A stretch of 64,000 nucleotides of DNA from Weissella thailandensis (lineage in GTDB: Bacteria; Bacillota; Bacilli; Lactobacillales; Lactobacillaceae), in NCBI RefSeq assembly GCF_005405465.1, contig NZ_BJEC01000012.1:1-64000 (forward strand), written 5' to 3'. The notes beneath the pieces are model-generated. The model was not told the DNA's origin, made no database searches, and saw only the letters and a program-made list of their open reading frames with translations. Of this stretch, positions 22,246 through 31,062 are shown piece by piece. The translations under genes were made by a program, and so were the position numbers. Each line of letters opens with the position of its first letter. The first letter of the stretch is position 1.

Positions 22246-23193
22246 ATGAGCTTTGAGCTAAATAATCCACTTTTTGAAAAGTTGGGCATGAAGTATCCGA
22301 TTATCCAAGGCGGTATGGCTTGGGCTGGAACAGGTCATTTGGCTGGATCGGTTTCAGAGGCTGGTGGATTAGGTATTATCGGAACTGGGTATTGGAAGGC
22401 TGACAAAGTACGTGAAGAAATTCATCATGCGCGTGAAGTAACGGATAAACCTTTTGGGGTTAACGTGATGCTATTGTCACGTCATATTCGTGAAGTATTT
22501 GATGTTGTCATTGAGGAGGGTGTGAAAGTCGTTGCTACTGGTGCCGGCGATCCATCACCTTTTATTGATGAATTACACAGTCATGGTATCTTGGTCATTC
22601 CTGTTGTTCCATCCGTTGGCCTTGCCAAGATGATGGAAAAGAAGGGGGTCGATGCCGTTGTTGCCGAAGGTATGGAATCCGGTGGTCACATTGGTAGTTT
22701 GACGACGATGACGCTGATACCTCAAGTTGTCGATGCTGTTGATATTCCAGTTATTGCTGCTGGTGGAATCGGGGATGGACGTGGCGTTGCAGCTGCTTTC
22801 ATGCTTGGTGCATCCGGTGTGCAAATGGGAACTCGTTTCTTAGCATCTGAAGAGTCAGAGGTTCATGAGAACTTTAAGAACGCAGTTGTGAAAGCTAAGG
22901 ATATTGATACATTAGTAACTGGTGAAATTATGGGAAACCGTGCTCGTGTGCTAAAGACAAAGATGTCAAAGAACTTTGTTAAGCAAGAACGAGTTGAAAT
23001 TCAAAAGCCCAAGCCAGATGCTGATGCTATCGAGGACTTGGAAAACGGTTCACTACGGCGGGCAGTAATTGATGGTGATAAAACTACTGGTGCCTTCATG
23101 GCTGGACAAGTTTCTGGATTGATTAAAGAACTAAAGCCAGTATCACAAATTTTGTCAGAGACCTGGTCTCAGGCAGAGAATCTTTTGAAGTAA
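22246..23193 (+). CDS. fabK: Enoyl-ACP reductase II (FMN-dependent)
   Basis: 315 residues of the 2-nitropropane-dioxygenase-like TIM-barrel family. FabK features include the N-terminal YPIIQGGMAWAGTGHLA, VVAEGMESGGHIG with the His near FMN, and VIAAGGIGDGRGVAAAFMLGASGVQMGTRF. It reduces trans-2-enoyl-ACP with NAD(P)H and FMN in the last step of each elongation round. No fabI is seen in the operon, so FabK is probably the main enoyl reductase here. Such cells are usually insensitive to triclosan (family knowledge). Confidence 0.93.
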   Translation: MSFELNNPLFEKLGMKYPIIQGGMAWAGTGHLAGSVSEAGGLGIIGTGYWKADKVREEIHHAREVTDKPFGVNVMLLSRHIREVFDVVIEEGVKVVATGAGDPSPFIDELHSHGILVIPVVPSVGLAKMMEKKGVDAVVAEGMESGGHIGSLTTMTLIPQVVDAVDIPVIAAGGIGDGRGVAAAFMLGASGVQMGTRFLASEESEVHENFKNAVVKAKDIDTLVTGEIMGNRARVLKTKMSKNFVKQERVEIQKPKPDADAIEDLENGSLRRAVIDGDKTTGAFMAGQVSGLIKELKPVSQILSETWSQAENLLK

Positions 23194-23209
23194 CAATATT
23201 GGAGGACAT

Positions 23210-24139
23210 ATGAAACTTGGCATTTTAATGAGCGGACAAGGGGCTCAAAAAGTTGGCATGGGTGCTGATTTATACGAGCAAGTCCCTGCTTATAAAGAAA
23301 CCATTGATGAAGCTAGTCGTGTACTAGGTTATGACATCATGTCAACGATTGTTAATGATGAAGAGAACGTTAAGCAGACAAAGTATACCCAACCAGCAAT
23401 TCTAGCGATGAGTACAGGTATCTACCGAGCACTGGCTGATGTTATGCCAAAGCCACAAGCAACTCTTGGCTTGAGCTTAGGTGAGTATAGTGCTTTGGTA
23501 GCAGCTGATGTATTAACTTTTGATCAGGCAATGCGGATTATCAAAGACCGTGGCGCTTATATGCAACAAGCTGGTGAAAATAATCGAGGTAAGATGGTTG
23601 CCGTTATGACAGACGATCAAGATTTGGTCATTGCAACGATTAAAAAGTTACAAGCAGCTGGTAAACGTGTTTATCCAGCAAATTATAATACATTTAATCA
23701 ACTAGTTATTGGTGGTGTTGAGGCAGATGTGGATGCTGCGGTAGCAGCATTGACAGATGCAGGCATTGAACGAATGGTTGCGTTGCCGGTTTCAGGACCG
23801 TTCCACACACCATTGATGCAATCAGCAGCTGATCAATTGACAACGCGTATTGCAGATGAAACTTTTGCACCGATGACATTTGATGTTTATTCAAATACGA
23901 CTGGTGAGAAGTTTTCAGATGTTAAAGCGACATTATTAGATCAGATTGTTTCACCAACTTACTTTGCGCAAGCATTGCAAGCAATGGTCGATGATGGTGT
24001 TGATACATTAATTGAATTTGGACCAAGTGATACGCTTTATAAATTTGCTCGTAAAATCGTTGGTAAAGATATCAAGCGTTATAAGGTCACTAATTTCAAG
24101 ACGTATCAAGAAGTTCGGAACATGCTAGCAGCAGAATAG
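23210..24139 (+). CDS. fabD: Malonyl-CoA:ACP transacylase
   Basis: 309 residues. The acyltransferase motif is GLSLGEYSALV with Ser89, variant of the usual GHSLGE; MSGQGAQ is at the start and GPFHTPLM carries the catalytic His. It transfers malonyl from CoA to ACP, feeding FabH and FabF. A clear GGAGG site is present, and the gene is tightly packed between fabK and fabG. Confidence 0.95.
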   Translation: MKLGILMSGQGAQKVGMGADLYEQVPAYKETIDEASRVLGYDIMSTIVNDEENVKQTKYTQPAILAMSTGIYRALADVMPKPQATLGLSLGEYSALVAADVLTFDQAMRIIKDRGAYMQQAGENNRGKMVAVMTDDQDLVIATIKKLQAAGKRVYPANYNTFNQLVIGGVEADVDAAVAALTDAGIERMVALPVSGPFHTPLMQSAADQLTTRIADETFAPMTFDVYSNTTGEKFSDVKATLLDQIVSPTYFAQALQAMVDDGVDTLIEFGPSDTLYKFARKIVGKDIKRYKVTNFKTYQEVRNMLAAE

Positions 24140-24150
24140 GAGACGAAGTA

Positions 24151-24873
24151 ATGAATCTCGAAGGGAAAACAGTCTTAGTTACAGGGTCAACTCGTGGTAT
24201 TGGTTTGGCCATTGCCCAAGCTTTTGATAAAGCTGGCGCACGTGTCATTTTGCACGGCCGTTCAGCACCCAAAGCAGAGGTATTAGCTAAATTTAGTGAA
24301 GATACAATGGCGATTACAGCAGATATTGCCGATGATGCGAGTGTTAAAACAGCATTAGATGGATTATTCGCTGAAATTAAAGGGATTGACATTCTAGTTA
24401 ACAATGCTGGAATTGTGAATGACAAACTCACAATGGGAATGAAGTCAGCAGATTTTTCACAGGTTGTAAATACTAACTTAAATGGGACATTCAATGTCAC
24501 ACAACCTGTGTTCAAGAAGATGTTGCGTGCCCGTACTGGACAGATTATTAACATGGCTTCTGTTGTTGGTTTGATGGGAAATGTTGGTCAGGCCAATTAC
24601 GCTGCTTCCAAGGCAGGTATCGTTGGATTAACCAAGACGCTTGCTAAGGAAGGTGCAATGCGTGGTATTCGTGTGAACGCGATTGCACCAGGCATGATCG
24701 TCTCAGATATGACGAATGCCTTATCAGATAAAGTGAAAAATCAAGTACTGGAAGCAGTACCGTTAAAACGTTTTGGTGAAGCAACTGAAATTGCAAATAC
24801 AGCTGTTTTCTTGGCTCAAAACGATTACATTACCGGCCAAACAATTACGGTCGATGGTGGGTTATATATTTAA
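24151..24873 (+). CDS. fabG: 3-oxoacyl-ACP reductase
   Basis: 240 residues, classical short-chain dehydrogenase. The NADP loop is TGSTRGIG, followed by NNAG, the catalytic Ser in NMASVVGLMG and YAASKAG with Tyr and Lys. The C-terminus (YITGQTITVDGGLYI) is the usual FabG end. It reduces 3-oxoacyl-ACP to the 3-hydroxy form. It starts 11 bases after fabD. The 87 bases to fabF are A/T-rich and hold no clear terminator. Confidence 0.95.
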   Translation: MNLEGKTVLVTGSTRGIGLAIAQAFDKAGARVILHGRSAPKAEVLAKFSEDTMAITADIADDASVKTALDGLFAEIKGIDILVNNAGIVNDKLTMGMKSADFSQVVNTNLNGTFNVTQPVFKKMLRARTGQIINMASVVGLMGNVGQANYAASKAGIVGLTKTLAKEGAMRGIRVNAIAPGMIVSDMTNALSDKVKNQVLEAVPLKRFGEATEIANTAVFLAQNDYITGQTITVDGGLYI

Positions 24874-24960
24874 GCAACGCGTACGTGCGCTTTTGCACTT
24901 ATTTATTTTTATTGACTTTTTTCGTACGTATAGAATTGCTGAAACATAAAGGAGAACAAG

Positions 24961-26196
24961 ATGACACGAGTTGTTATTACAGGTTTAGGTGCTGTTACAC
25001 CCGTTGGAAATAGTACTGAAGATTTTTGGAATGGTATTTTTAACGGTGAAGTTGGTATTGCACCAATCACAAAATTTGATGCAACAGAAACAGGTGTGAC
25101 TGTTGCCGGTGAAGTTAAGGACTTTGATCCTTCTGCACGCGTTGGTAAGCGTGAATCACGTAAGATGGATCTATTTTCACAATATGCTGTTCACGCTGCT
25201 GGTGAAGCACTTGAACAAGCTGATTTGGCTGACGGCGTTGATAATCCAGACCGTTTTGGTGTCATTATGGGAACTGGTATCGGTGGTTTAACAACTATCG
25301 AGCAACAAGTTATTAAGATGCATGATAAAGGCCCAAAGCGTGTGAGCCCAATGTTCGTACCTAATGCTATTCCAAATATGGTTTCTGGTAACGTTTCAAT
25401 GCGTTATGGTGCCAAGGGAATTAACTACACGGTTTCTACGGCATGTGCTAGTGCCACAAATGCGATTGGTGAGGCATTCTGGCGTATCCAATCTGGCAAG
25501 ATGGATGTCATGATTACTGGTGGGGCAGAAGCTTCAGTTAATGAAATGGGAATTTCTGGATTCGCAGCTTTAACAGCTTTGTCAACTGAACCAGACCCAT
25601 CAAAGGCTTCAACACCATTTGATGTTAACCGTCATGGATTTGTGTTAGGAGAAGGTTCAGGTGTATTGATTCTTGAATCATTGGAGCACGCCCAAGCACG
25701 TGGTGCTAATATTATTGCTGAAATTGTTGGTTACGGTTCAAATGCTGATGCTTATCACTTAACGAGTCCAACTCCTGATGGTTCAGGACCTGCTGGCTCA
25801 GTTAAATTAGCCTTGGATGATGCTGGTATTCAACCAGAAGACATTGATTATGTGAATGCCCACGGAACAGCTACTGGTGCAAATGATGCCGCTGAATCAA
25901 AGGCGATGGAAGCTGTCTTTGGAAAGAATGGTGTTTTGGTTTCTTCAACTAAGGGAATGACCGGTCATCTATTAGGTGCCGCTGGTGCGATTGAAGCCAT
26001 TGCAGCTATTGGTGCACTTGTCCGTGAAGAATTGCCAGTTAATGTTGGTCTAACTGAACAAGATCCTGAAACTGCTGGTGTGACGCTAGTTAATGAGGAT
26101 AATAAGCATGTTGCACCAAATTATGTGCTATCAGCAAATTATGGTTTTGGTGGTCATAATGCAGTGGTTATTTTTAAGAAATGGAGTGGAAAGTAA
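24961..26196 (+). CDS. fabF: 3-oxoacyl-ACP synthase II
   Basis: 411 residues, full-length KAS II. Catalytic Cys162 sits in VSTACASATNAIG, the two His in NAHGTAT and MTGHLLGAAG. It extends acyl-ACP by two carbons each round and, as KAS II, favours longer and unsaturated chains. The stop codon overlaps the accB ATG (TAATG), so translation is probably coupled to acetyl-CoA carboxylase subunits downstream. Confidence 0.96.
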   Translation: MTRVVITGLGAVTPVGNSTEDFWNGIFNGEVGIAPITKFDATETGVTVAGEVKDFDPSARVGKRESRKMDLFSQYAVHAAGEALEQADLADGVDNPDRFGVIMGTGIGGLTTIEQQVIKMHDKGPKRVSPMFVPNAIPNMVSGNVSMRYGAKGINYTVSTACASATNAIGEAFWRIQSGKMDVMITGGAEASVNEMGISGFAALTALSTEPDPSKASTPFDVNRHGFVLGEGSGVLILESLEHAQARGANIIAEIVGYGSNADAYHLTSPTPDGSGPAGSVKLALDDAGIQPEDIDYVNAHGTATGANDAAESKAMEAVFGKNGVLVSSTKGMTGHLLGAAGAIEAIAAIGALVREELPVNVGLTEQDPETAGVTLVNEDNKHVAPNYVLSANYGFGGHNAVVIFKKWSGK

Positions 26197-26660
26197 TGGG
26201 TTTGCAATTAGACGAAATTCGAACGTTGATGCAAGATTTAGAAAAAAGCTCATTGCGTGAATTTTCATTACAATCAGAAGATTTTAGCTTACATTTAAGT
26301 AAGAACGAAATGACACAACCAGTTGTCACAACGCCTGCACAGCCTGAAATGGCTACCCAAGCGTCGACATCTGACAAGAAAACGGCTGAAGGAACTGCTG
26401 ACATGGGCGCTGATAATACCGTCTTAGTTGAAGCACCTTTGGTTGGAACAGTTTACTTGAAGCCAAAGCCTGATGCTGCGCCTTTTAAAGAGGTTGGTGA
26501 TCATGTGCAAGTTGGTGAGCAAGTTGCGATTATTGAAGCAATGAAATTAATGACTCCTGTTAAAAGTGAAGTGACAGGTGTGATTAAGGAAATCTTGGTT
26601 GAAGAAGAAGATGTTGTTGATTACGGACATGCTTTGTTCCGTGTCCAACCGGATGCCTAG
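26196..26660 (+). CDS. accB: Biotin carboxyl carrier protein of acetyl-CoA carboxylase
   Basis: 154 residues from the ATG at 26196; a longer in-frame ATG at 26181 lies inside fabF and has no better site. N-terminal helical region (LDEIRTLMQDLEKSSLREFSL), Ala/Thr/Pro-rich linker, then a biotinyl domain with EAMKLM (Lys117 biotinylated). It carries carboxybiotin between AccC and AccA-AccD. A biotin ligase is not in the window. Confidence 0.93.
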   Translation: MGLQLDEIRTLMQDLEKSSLREFSLQSEDFSLHLSKNEMTQPVVTTPAQPEMATQASTSDKKTAEGTADMGADNTVLVEAPLVGTVYLKPKPDAAPFKEVGDHVQVGEQVAIIEAMKLMTPVKSEVTGVIKEILVEEEDVVDYGHALFRVQPDA

Positions 26661-26671
26661 GAGGATTTGAT

Positions 26672-27103
26672 ATGTCAGTGTTAAATACACAACAAATTCA
26701 AGAAATTTTGCCACATCGTTACCCAATGTTAATGTTGGATACCGTAGAAGAGTTGGTACCTGGCGAAAGCGCTGTTGCGATTAAAAACGTCACAATCAAT
26801 GAAGAAATTTTCCAGGGACATTTTCCAGGTAACCCAACGTTTCCAGGTAATTTAACAATTGAGGCTTTAGCCCAAACTGGGGCAGTCGTTTTGTTATCAA
26901 TGCCTGAATACAAAGGGAAAACGGCGTACTTCGGTGGTATTAAGAAGGCTCGCTTCCGTAAAATGGTTCGTCCTGGTGATCAAGTGAGATTAGAAGTTAA
27001 GTTGACCCGTTTACGTGGCCCTATCGGGGAAGGTAAGGGAACAGCATATGTGGATGGCAAGCGAGTCACCACAGCTGACTTAACATTTATTGTTGGAGAT
27101 TAA
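26672..27103 (+). CDS. fabZ: 3-hydroxyacyl-ACP dehydratase, second copy
   Basis: 143 residues with LPHRYPMLMLD and the catalytic GHFPGNPTFPGNLTIEALAQTG. It ends in the usual TADLTFIVGD. It dehydrates 3-hydroxyacyl-ACP during elongation. It lies between accB and accC, the place of the general FabZ in related lactobacilli, while the first copy leads the operon. The proteins differ clearly, so they probably divide labour (saturated against unsaturated products). Confidence 0.93.
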   Translation: MSVLNTQQIQEILPHRYPMLMLDTVEELVPGESAVAIKNVTINEEIFQGHFPGNPTFPGNLTIEALAQTGAVVLLSMPEYKGKTAYFGGIKKARFRKMVRPGDQVRLEVKLTRLRGPIGEGKGTAYVDGKRVTTADLTFIVGD

Positions 27104-27105
27104 GT

Positions 27106-28482
27106 ATGTTCAAAAAAGTTTTAGTGGCGAATCGAGGAGAAATTGCGGTTCGTATCATTCGTACACTGAAGGAAATGGGCATTAAATCTGTCGCTATTTA
27201 TTCTTCAGCCGATGCGGATAGTCTTCATGTGCGATTAGCAGATGAAGCAATTGCCGTTGGTGGACCAAGGTCAAAAGACAGTTACTTAAATATGAAGAAT
27301 ATTTTAAGTGCTGCTGTATTGACTGGTGCTGAGGCTATCCATCCAGGCTATGGTTTCTTATCTGAAAATGAAGCCTTTGCTGAAATGGTGGGTGCCGTTG
27401 GTCTTAAGTGGATTGGACCAAGTCCTAAGGTATTGGAATTGATGGGAAACAAAGCAAACGCGCGTGAGTCAATGCGTGAAGCTGGTGTACCAGTCATTCC
27501 GGGATCTGAAGGCTTTATTCATAATGCAAGTGAAGCAAAAAAGGTAGCTGAACGAATTGGTTATCCTTTGTTACTAAAAGCTGCTGCCGGTGGTGGTGGT
27601 AAAGGGATGCGCTTTGTTTATGCAGAAAACGAATTAGCCGATAAATTTGATGATGCGCAACATGAAGCGAAAGCCGCTTTTGGTGATGGGCATATGTATG
27701 TTGAGAAGGTCATGACAAATGTGCGTCATATTGAGATGCAGATTATTCGCGACCAACAAGGCAATGTGCTATATTTCCCAGAACGTAATTGCTCATTACA
27801 GCGTAATAATCAAAAGGTGATGGAAGAAAGTCCAGCAGTTGGTGTGACACAAGCAATGCGTGATGAATTGGGAGCTATCGCAACCAAGGCTGTCAACGCA
27901 TTAGATTATGAAAACACCGGAACACTGGAGTTTTTGGAAGATCATGAGGGTAATTTCTACTTCATGGAAATGAACACGCGTATTCAGGTTGAACACCCGG
28001 TTACTGAGTTGGTTACTGGTGTTGATTTGATAAAGATGCAGGTACAAGTCGCTGCAGGTGAAGTGTTAACAATGCATCAAGCAGACATTAAAGTGAATGG
28101 GCATGCGATTGAAGTACGATTAAATGCTGAACAACCAGAGCGTAACTTTGCGCCAAGTGCTGGAAAGATTAATTTTGTCTTTCTGCCAACTGGCGGACCA
28201 GGAATTCGTATCGATTCTGCGATTTATTCGGGTGACATTATTCAGCCATTCTACGATTCAATGATTGGAAAGTTACTGGTACATGGTGATGACCGTGATG
28301 AAGCAGTCATTAAAATGAAACGTATTTTAGATGAGATGGTCGTTGATGGTGTCAATACGAATGCTGATTTCCAAGAAGCGTTGTTAAATGACGATGTTGT
28401 CGCCAAAGGATTGTTTACAACACAGTACCTTGAACAGGACTTTTTACCAAAATGGCAAAAAAGTTTAACAACAGGTGAATAG
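27106..28482 (+). CDS. accC: Biotin carboxylase subunit of acetyl-CoA carboxylase
   Basis: 458 residues. ATP-grasp enzyme with KVLVANRGEIAVRIIRTLKE at the start, the Gly-rich loop KAAAGGGGKGMR, ERNCSLQRNNQKVMEE and FMEMNTRIQVEHPVTE in the active site. It carboxylates biotin on AccB with ATP and bicarbonate, the committed step to malonyl-CoA. Starts two bases after the fabZ stop. Confidence 0.96.
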   Translation: MFKKVLVANRGEIAVRIIRTLKEMGIKSVAIYSSADADSLHVRLADEAIAVGGPRSKDSYLNMKNILSAAVLTGAEAIHPGYGFLSENEAFAEMVGAVGLKWIGPSPKVLELMGNKANARESMREAGVPVIPGSEGFIHNASEAKKVAERIGYPLLLKAAAGGGGKGMRFVYAENELADKFDDAQHEAKAAFGDGHMYVEKVMTNVRHIEMQIIRDQQGNVLYFPERNCSLQRNNQKVMEESPAVGVTQAMRDELGAIATKAVNALDYENTGTLEFLEDHEGNFYFMEMNTRIQVEHPVTELVTGVDLIKMQVQVAAGEVLTMHQADIKVNGHAIEVRLNAEQPERNFAPSAGKINFVFLPTGGPGIRIDSAIYSGDIIQPFYDSMIGKLLVHGDDRDEAVIKMKRILDEMVVDGVNTNADFQEALLNDDVVAKGLFTTQYLEQDFLPKWQKSLTTGE

Positions 28483-28492
28483 GAGGCAAGTA

Positions 28493-29338
28493 ATGGATTT
28501 ATTTAATAAACCAAATGCCAAATTGCCTAAAATTAAAAAAGATGCGCATGTTGATGCCCAAATTCCGGATGGCTTATTTTTAGCATGTCCATATTGTGGT
28601 GAACAATTATATTCTAAGCAATTGGGTGACCATCGTGTTTGTCCAAACTGTGGTTATGGCTTTCGTTTGCAAGCATACGAGCGTGTTCATTTAATGACAA
28701 CGGCATTTGAAGAGTGGGACGCAGACTTAACACTAGCAGAGACAGACTTTCCTGGTTATGCAGAAAAGTTAAGTCGTGCAAAATCACAAACGAAGCTTAA
28801 TGAATCAGCTTTGACTGGGCAAGCCGTCATTGAAAATGAGACAGTTGCATTAGGAATTATGGATTCTTACTTTATGATGGGGTCATTAGGAACCGTAACG
28901 GGTGAGAAAATTACGCGCTTGTTTGAAAAAGCAACCACGCAACAATTACCAGTTATCTTGTTTACTGCTTCCGGTGGTGCTCGTATGCAAGAAGGAATTA
29001 ATTCTTTGATGCAAATGGCTAAGGTATCGGCAGCAGTAGCCGCACATCAGGAAGCTGGTTTGCCATATTTTGTGGTGCTAACCGATCCAACGACCGGTGG
29101 GGTGACCGCCTCATTTGCCATGCAAGGGGATGTTACGTTGGCTGAACCACATGCATTAGTTGGTTTCGCTGGTAAGCGTGTGATTGAGCAAACCATTCAT
29201 GAAAAGGTACCTAAGGATTTTCAGCGTGCTGAAACAGTGTTGGAAAATGGTTTCATTGATGCGGTTGTGCAACGTAAAGAACTGCCAACAGTCTTGGCAC
29301 AACTTGTTAAATTCCATCAACCACAAGGAGGTCGTTAA
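28493..29338 (+). CDS. accD: Acetyl-CoA carboxylase carboxyltransferase, beta subunit
   Basis: 281 residues from the ATG at 28493 (AGGAGG at 28481-28486); an in-frame GTG at 28475 is inside accC. The four-Cys zinc ribbon is at about residues 28-50 (CPYCG ... CPNCG). The crotonase-like core has SGGARMQEGI and TDPTTGGVTASFA. With AccA it moves the carboxyl group from biotin to acetyl-CoA. Next to accA as in most Lactobacillales. Confidence 0.95.
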   Translation: MDLFNKPNAKLPKIKKDAHVDAQIPDGLFLACPYCGEQLYSKQLGDHRVCPNCGYGFRLQAYERVHLMTTAFEEWDADLTLAETDFPGYAEKLSRAKSQTKLNESALTGQAVIENETVALGIMDSYFMMGSLGTVTGEKITRLFEKATTQQLPVILFTASGGARMQEGINSLMQMAKVSAAVAAHQEAGLPYFVVLTDPTTGGVTASFAMQGDVTLAEPHALVGFAGKRVIEQTIHEKVPKDFQRAETVLENGFIDAVVQRKELPTVLAQLVKFHQPQGGR

Positions 29339-29340
29339 TC

Positions 29341-30126
29341 ATGGTGAGTTTATTTAGACGTGAATTAACACCCGTCCAAATTGTTAAACGGGCACGTGAT
29401 GATCGGTTTATGGCCCGTGAAATTATTTCAGGCATCTTTACTGATTTCTTTGAGTTGCATGGTGATCGTTATGCTGGTGATGACAAAAGTGTGATTGGCG
29501 GTCTGGCAAACCTTAATGGTAAACCAGTGACGGTGATTGTGATTGACAAGGGTTCGGATATCAAGGATAAGTTGGCTAAACGTAATGGTTCACCTGAACC
29601 ATATGGTTATCGTAAGGCAACCCGTTTAATGAAACAGGCGGCTAAGTTTGGTCGACCAATTATTACTTTCATTAATACACCGGGGGCTTTTCCAGGAAAA
29701 ACTGCTGAAGATCAGGGTCAAGGTGAAGCGATTGCGCAAAGTATTTTGGAGAGTCTGAAATTACCAGTGCCAATGATTGCCATTGTTTATGGTGAAGGTG
29801 GTTCTGGTGGTGCCCTTGCCTTAGCAACGGCTGATCAAGTGTGGATGTTCCAAAATTCGACTTATTCAGTTCTTTCACCTGAAGGATTTGCATCTATTCT
29901 TTGGAAGGATGCAAAGCGTCGTGATGAAGCGGCTGCAGTGATGGGCCTAACGCCCAATGATTTGCTAGATAATCACATTATCGAGTACATTGTACCTGAA
30001 AGTCGTTCACATTCACGTGTCTTTTCACTGATTCGTACAAAATTATCTGAGGAAATTAAGACATTGGCTAATATGCCAATAAATGACTTGATTGCCCAAC
30101 GACGGGCACGTTTTCGTAAATTTTAA
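29341..30126 (+). CDS. accA: Acetyl-CoA carboxylase carboxyltransferase, alpha subunit
   Basis: 261 residues, the short Lactobacillales-type AccA lacking a long N-terminal helix. Core motifs are PGAFPGKTAEDQGQGEAIA, YGEGGSGGALALA and SVLSPEGFASILWKDA. Partner of AccD in malonyl-CoA formation. Last gene of the 13-gene operon, followed by a strong terminator. Confidence 0.95.
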   Translation: MVSLFRRELTPVQIVKRARDDRFMAREIISGIFTDFFELHGDRYAGDDKSVIGGLANLNGKPVTVIVIDKGSDIKDKLAKRNGSPEPYGYRKATRLMKQAAKFGRPIITFINTPGAFPGKTAEDQGQGEAIAQSILESLKLPVPMIAIVYGEGGSGGALALATADQVWMFQNSTYSVLSPEGFASILWKDAKRRDEAAAVMGLTPNDLLDNHIIEYIVPESRSHSRVFSLIRTKLSEEIKTLANMPINDLIAQRRARFRKF

Positions 30127-30132
30127 TTATAA

Positions 30133-30172
30133 AACGAGGTTAGGAAATTTTTTCCAACCTCGTTTTTTTTTT
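30133..30172 (+). terminator. Intrinsic terminator of the fatty-acid operon
   Basis: AACGAGGTTAGGAA pairs with TTCCAACCTCGTT, followed by ten T. The -GGTTGG.../CCAACC- core recurs in other terminators in the window. Confidence 0.92.
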
Positions 30173-30285
30173 AATTTATATTGACGTGTTATGTGGATCT
30201 CTGCCATCACCATCCTTTTTCTATCTTTTTTTTGCTTTTCTCGGTAAAATAAACTTAATATTAGGGGGATGAGGAGGACTATGCA

Positions 30286-30984
30286 GTGACTGATAAGCAA
30301 ATGGTGCAAAAGCAACAAGCTGGAGAATTTGCGGCGACGCTGATTAAAGACGGTATGATTGTTGGCCTAGGGACCGGTTCAACTGTACGTTTTTTTATTG
30401 AAGCATTGGCAGCCAGAATTAATAGTGAAGGGTTGGATATTATTGGTGTTACAACATCTAACAAAACATCTTCATTAGCTAAGTCATGGGGAATCAAATT
30501 AGCTTCAGTTGATGAAGTATCCAAGATTGATTTAACAATTGATGGAGCTGATGAAGTTGATTACCAATTAAACGGCATCAAGGGTGGGGGCGCCGCTTTG
30601 CTGTTTGAAAAAATTGTTGCTCTGAATTCAGAGAAAAACATTTGGATTATTGATGGATCAAAATATCATGATGTGATTGGTCAGTTTCCATTACCTGTTG
30701 AAGTGGTGCCTTATGGTAGTCATCAGTTGTTACAAAGATTTTTGGCAGCAGATATGCAGCCAACTTTTCGACGGACGATGACAGGTGAACGATTAACCAC
30801 TGATGCAGGTAATTATATTATTGATTTGCACTTAAATCGCATTGCGCATCCCAAAAGTTTAGCATATTTTTTGGAACAAACGATTGGGGTCGTTGAACAT
30901 GGGTTGTTTTTGAATACAGTCGATGAGGTTATTATTGGCGGCAATCAACCGACATTAATTTCTAATACAAAGCCATCATGTTAG
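30286..30984 (+). CDS. rpiA: Ribose-5-phosphate isomerase A
   Basis: 232 residues. GLGTGSTVRFFIEAL (phosphate loop), DGADEVD (catalytic Asp) and KGGGAALLFEKI are diagnostic of RpiA. It interconverts ribulose-5-P and ribose-5-P, central for the phosphoketolase pathway. Start is GTG at 30286, 7 bases after GAGGAGGA. An ATG at 30281 in another frame gives Met-Gln-stop and overlaps this start. Confidence 0.93.
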   Translation: MTDKQMVQKQQAGEFAATLIKDGMIVGLGTGSTVRFFIEALAARINSEGLDIIGVTTSNKTSSLAKSWGIKLASVDEVSKIDLTIDGADEVDYQLNGIKGGGAALLFEKIVALNSEKNIWIIDGSKYHDVIGQFPLPVEVVPYGSHQLLQRFLAADMQPTFRRTMTGERLTTDAGNYIIDLHLNRIAHPKSLAYFLEQTIGVVEHGLFLNTVDEVIIGGNQPTLISNTKPSC

Positions 30985-31062
30985 ACTAAATAACACTATA
31001 ATCCTATGGTACAATGAGATTAGTTATATTGGGGAACACAATAACAAAGGAGAATGACAGAA

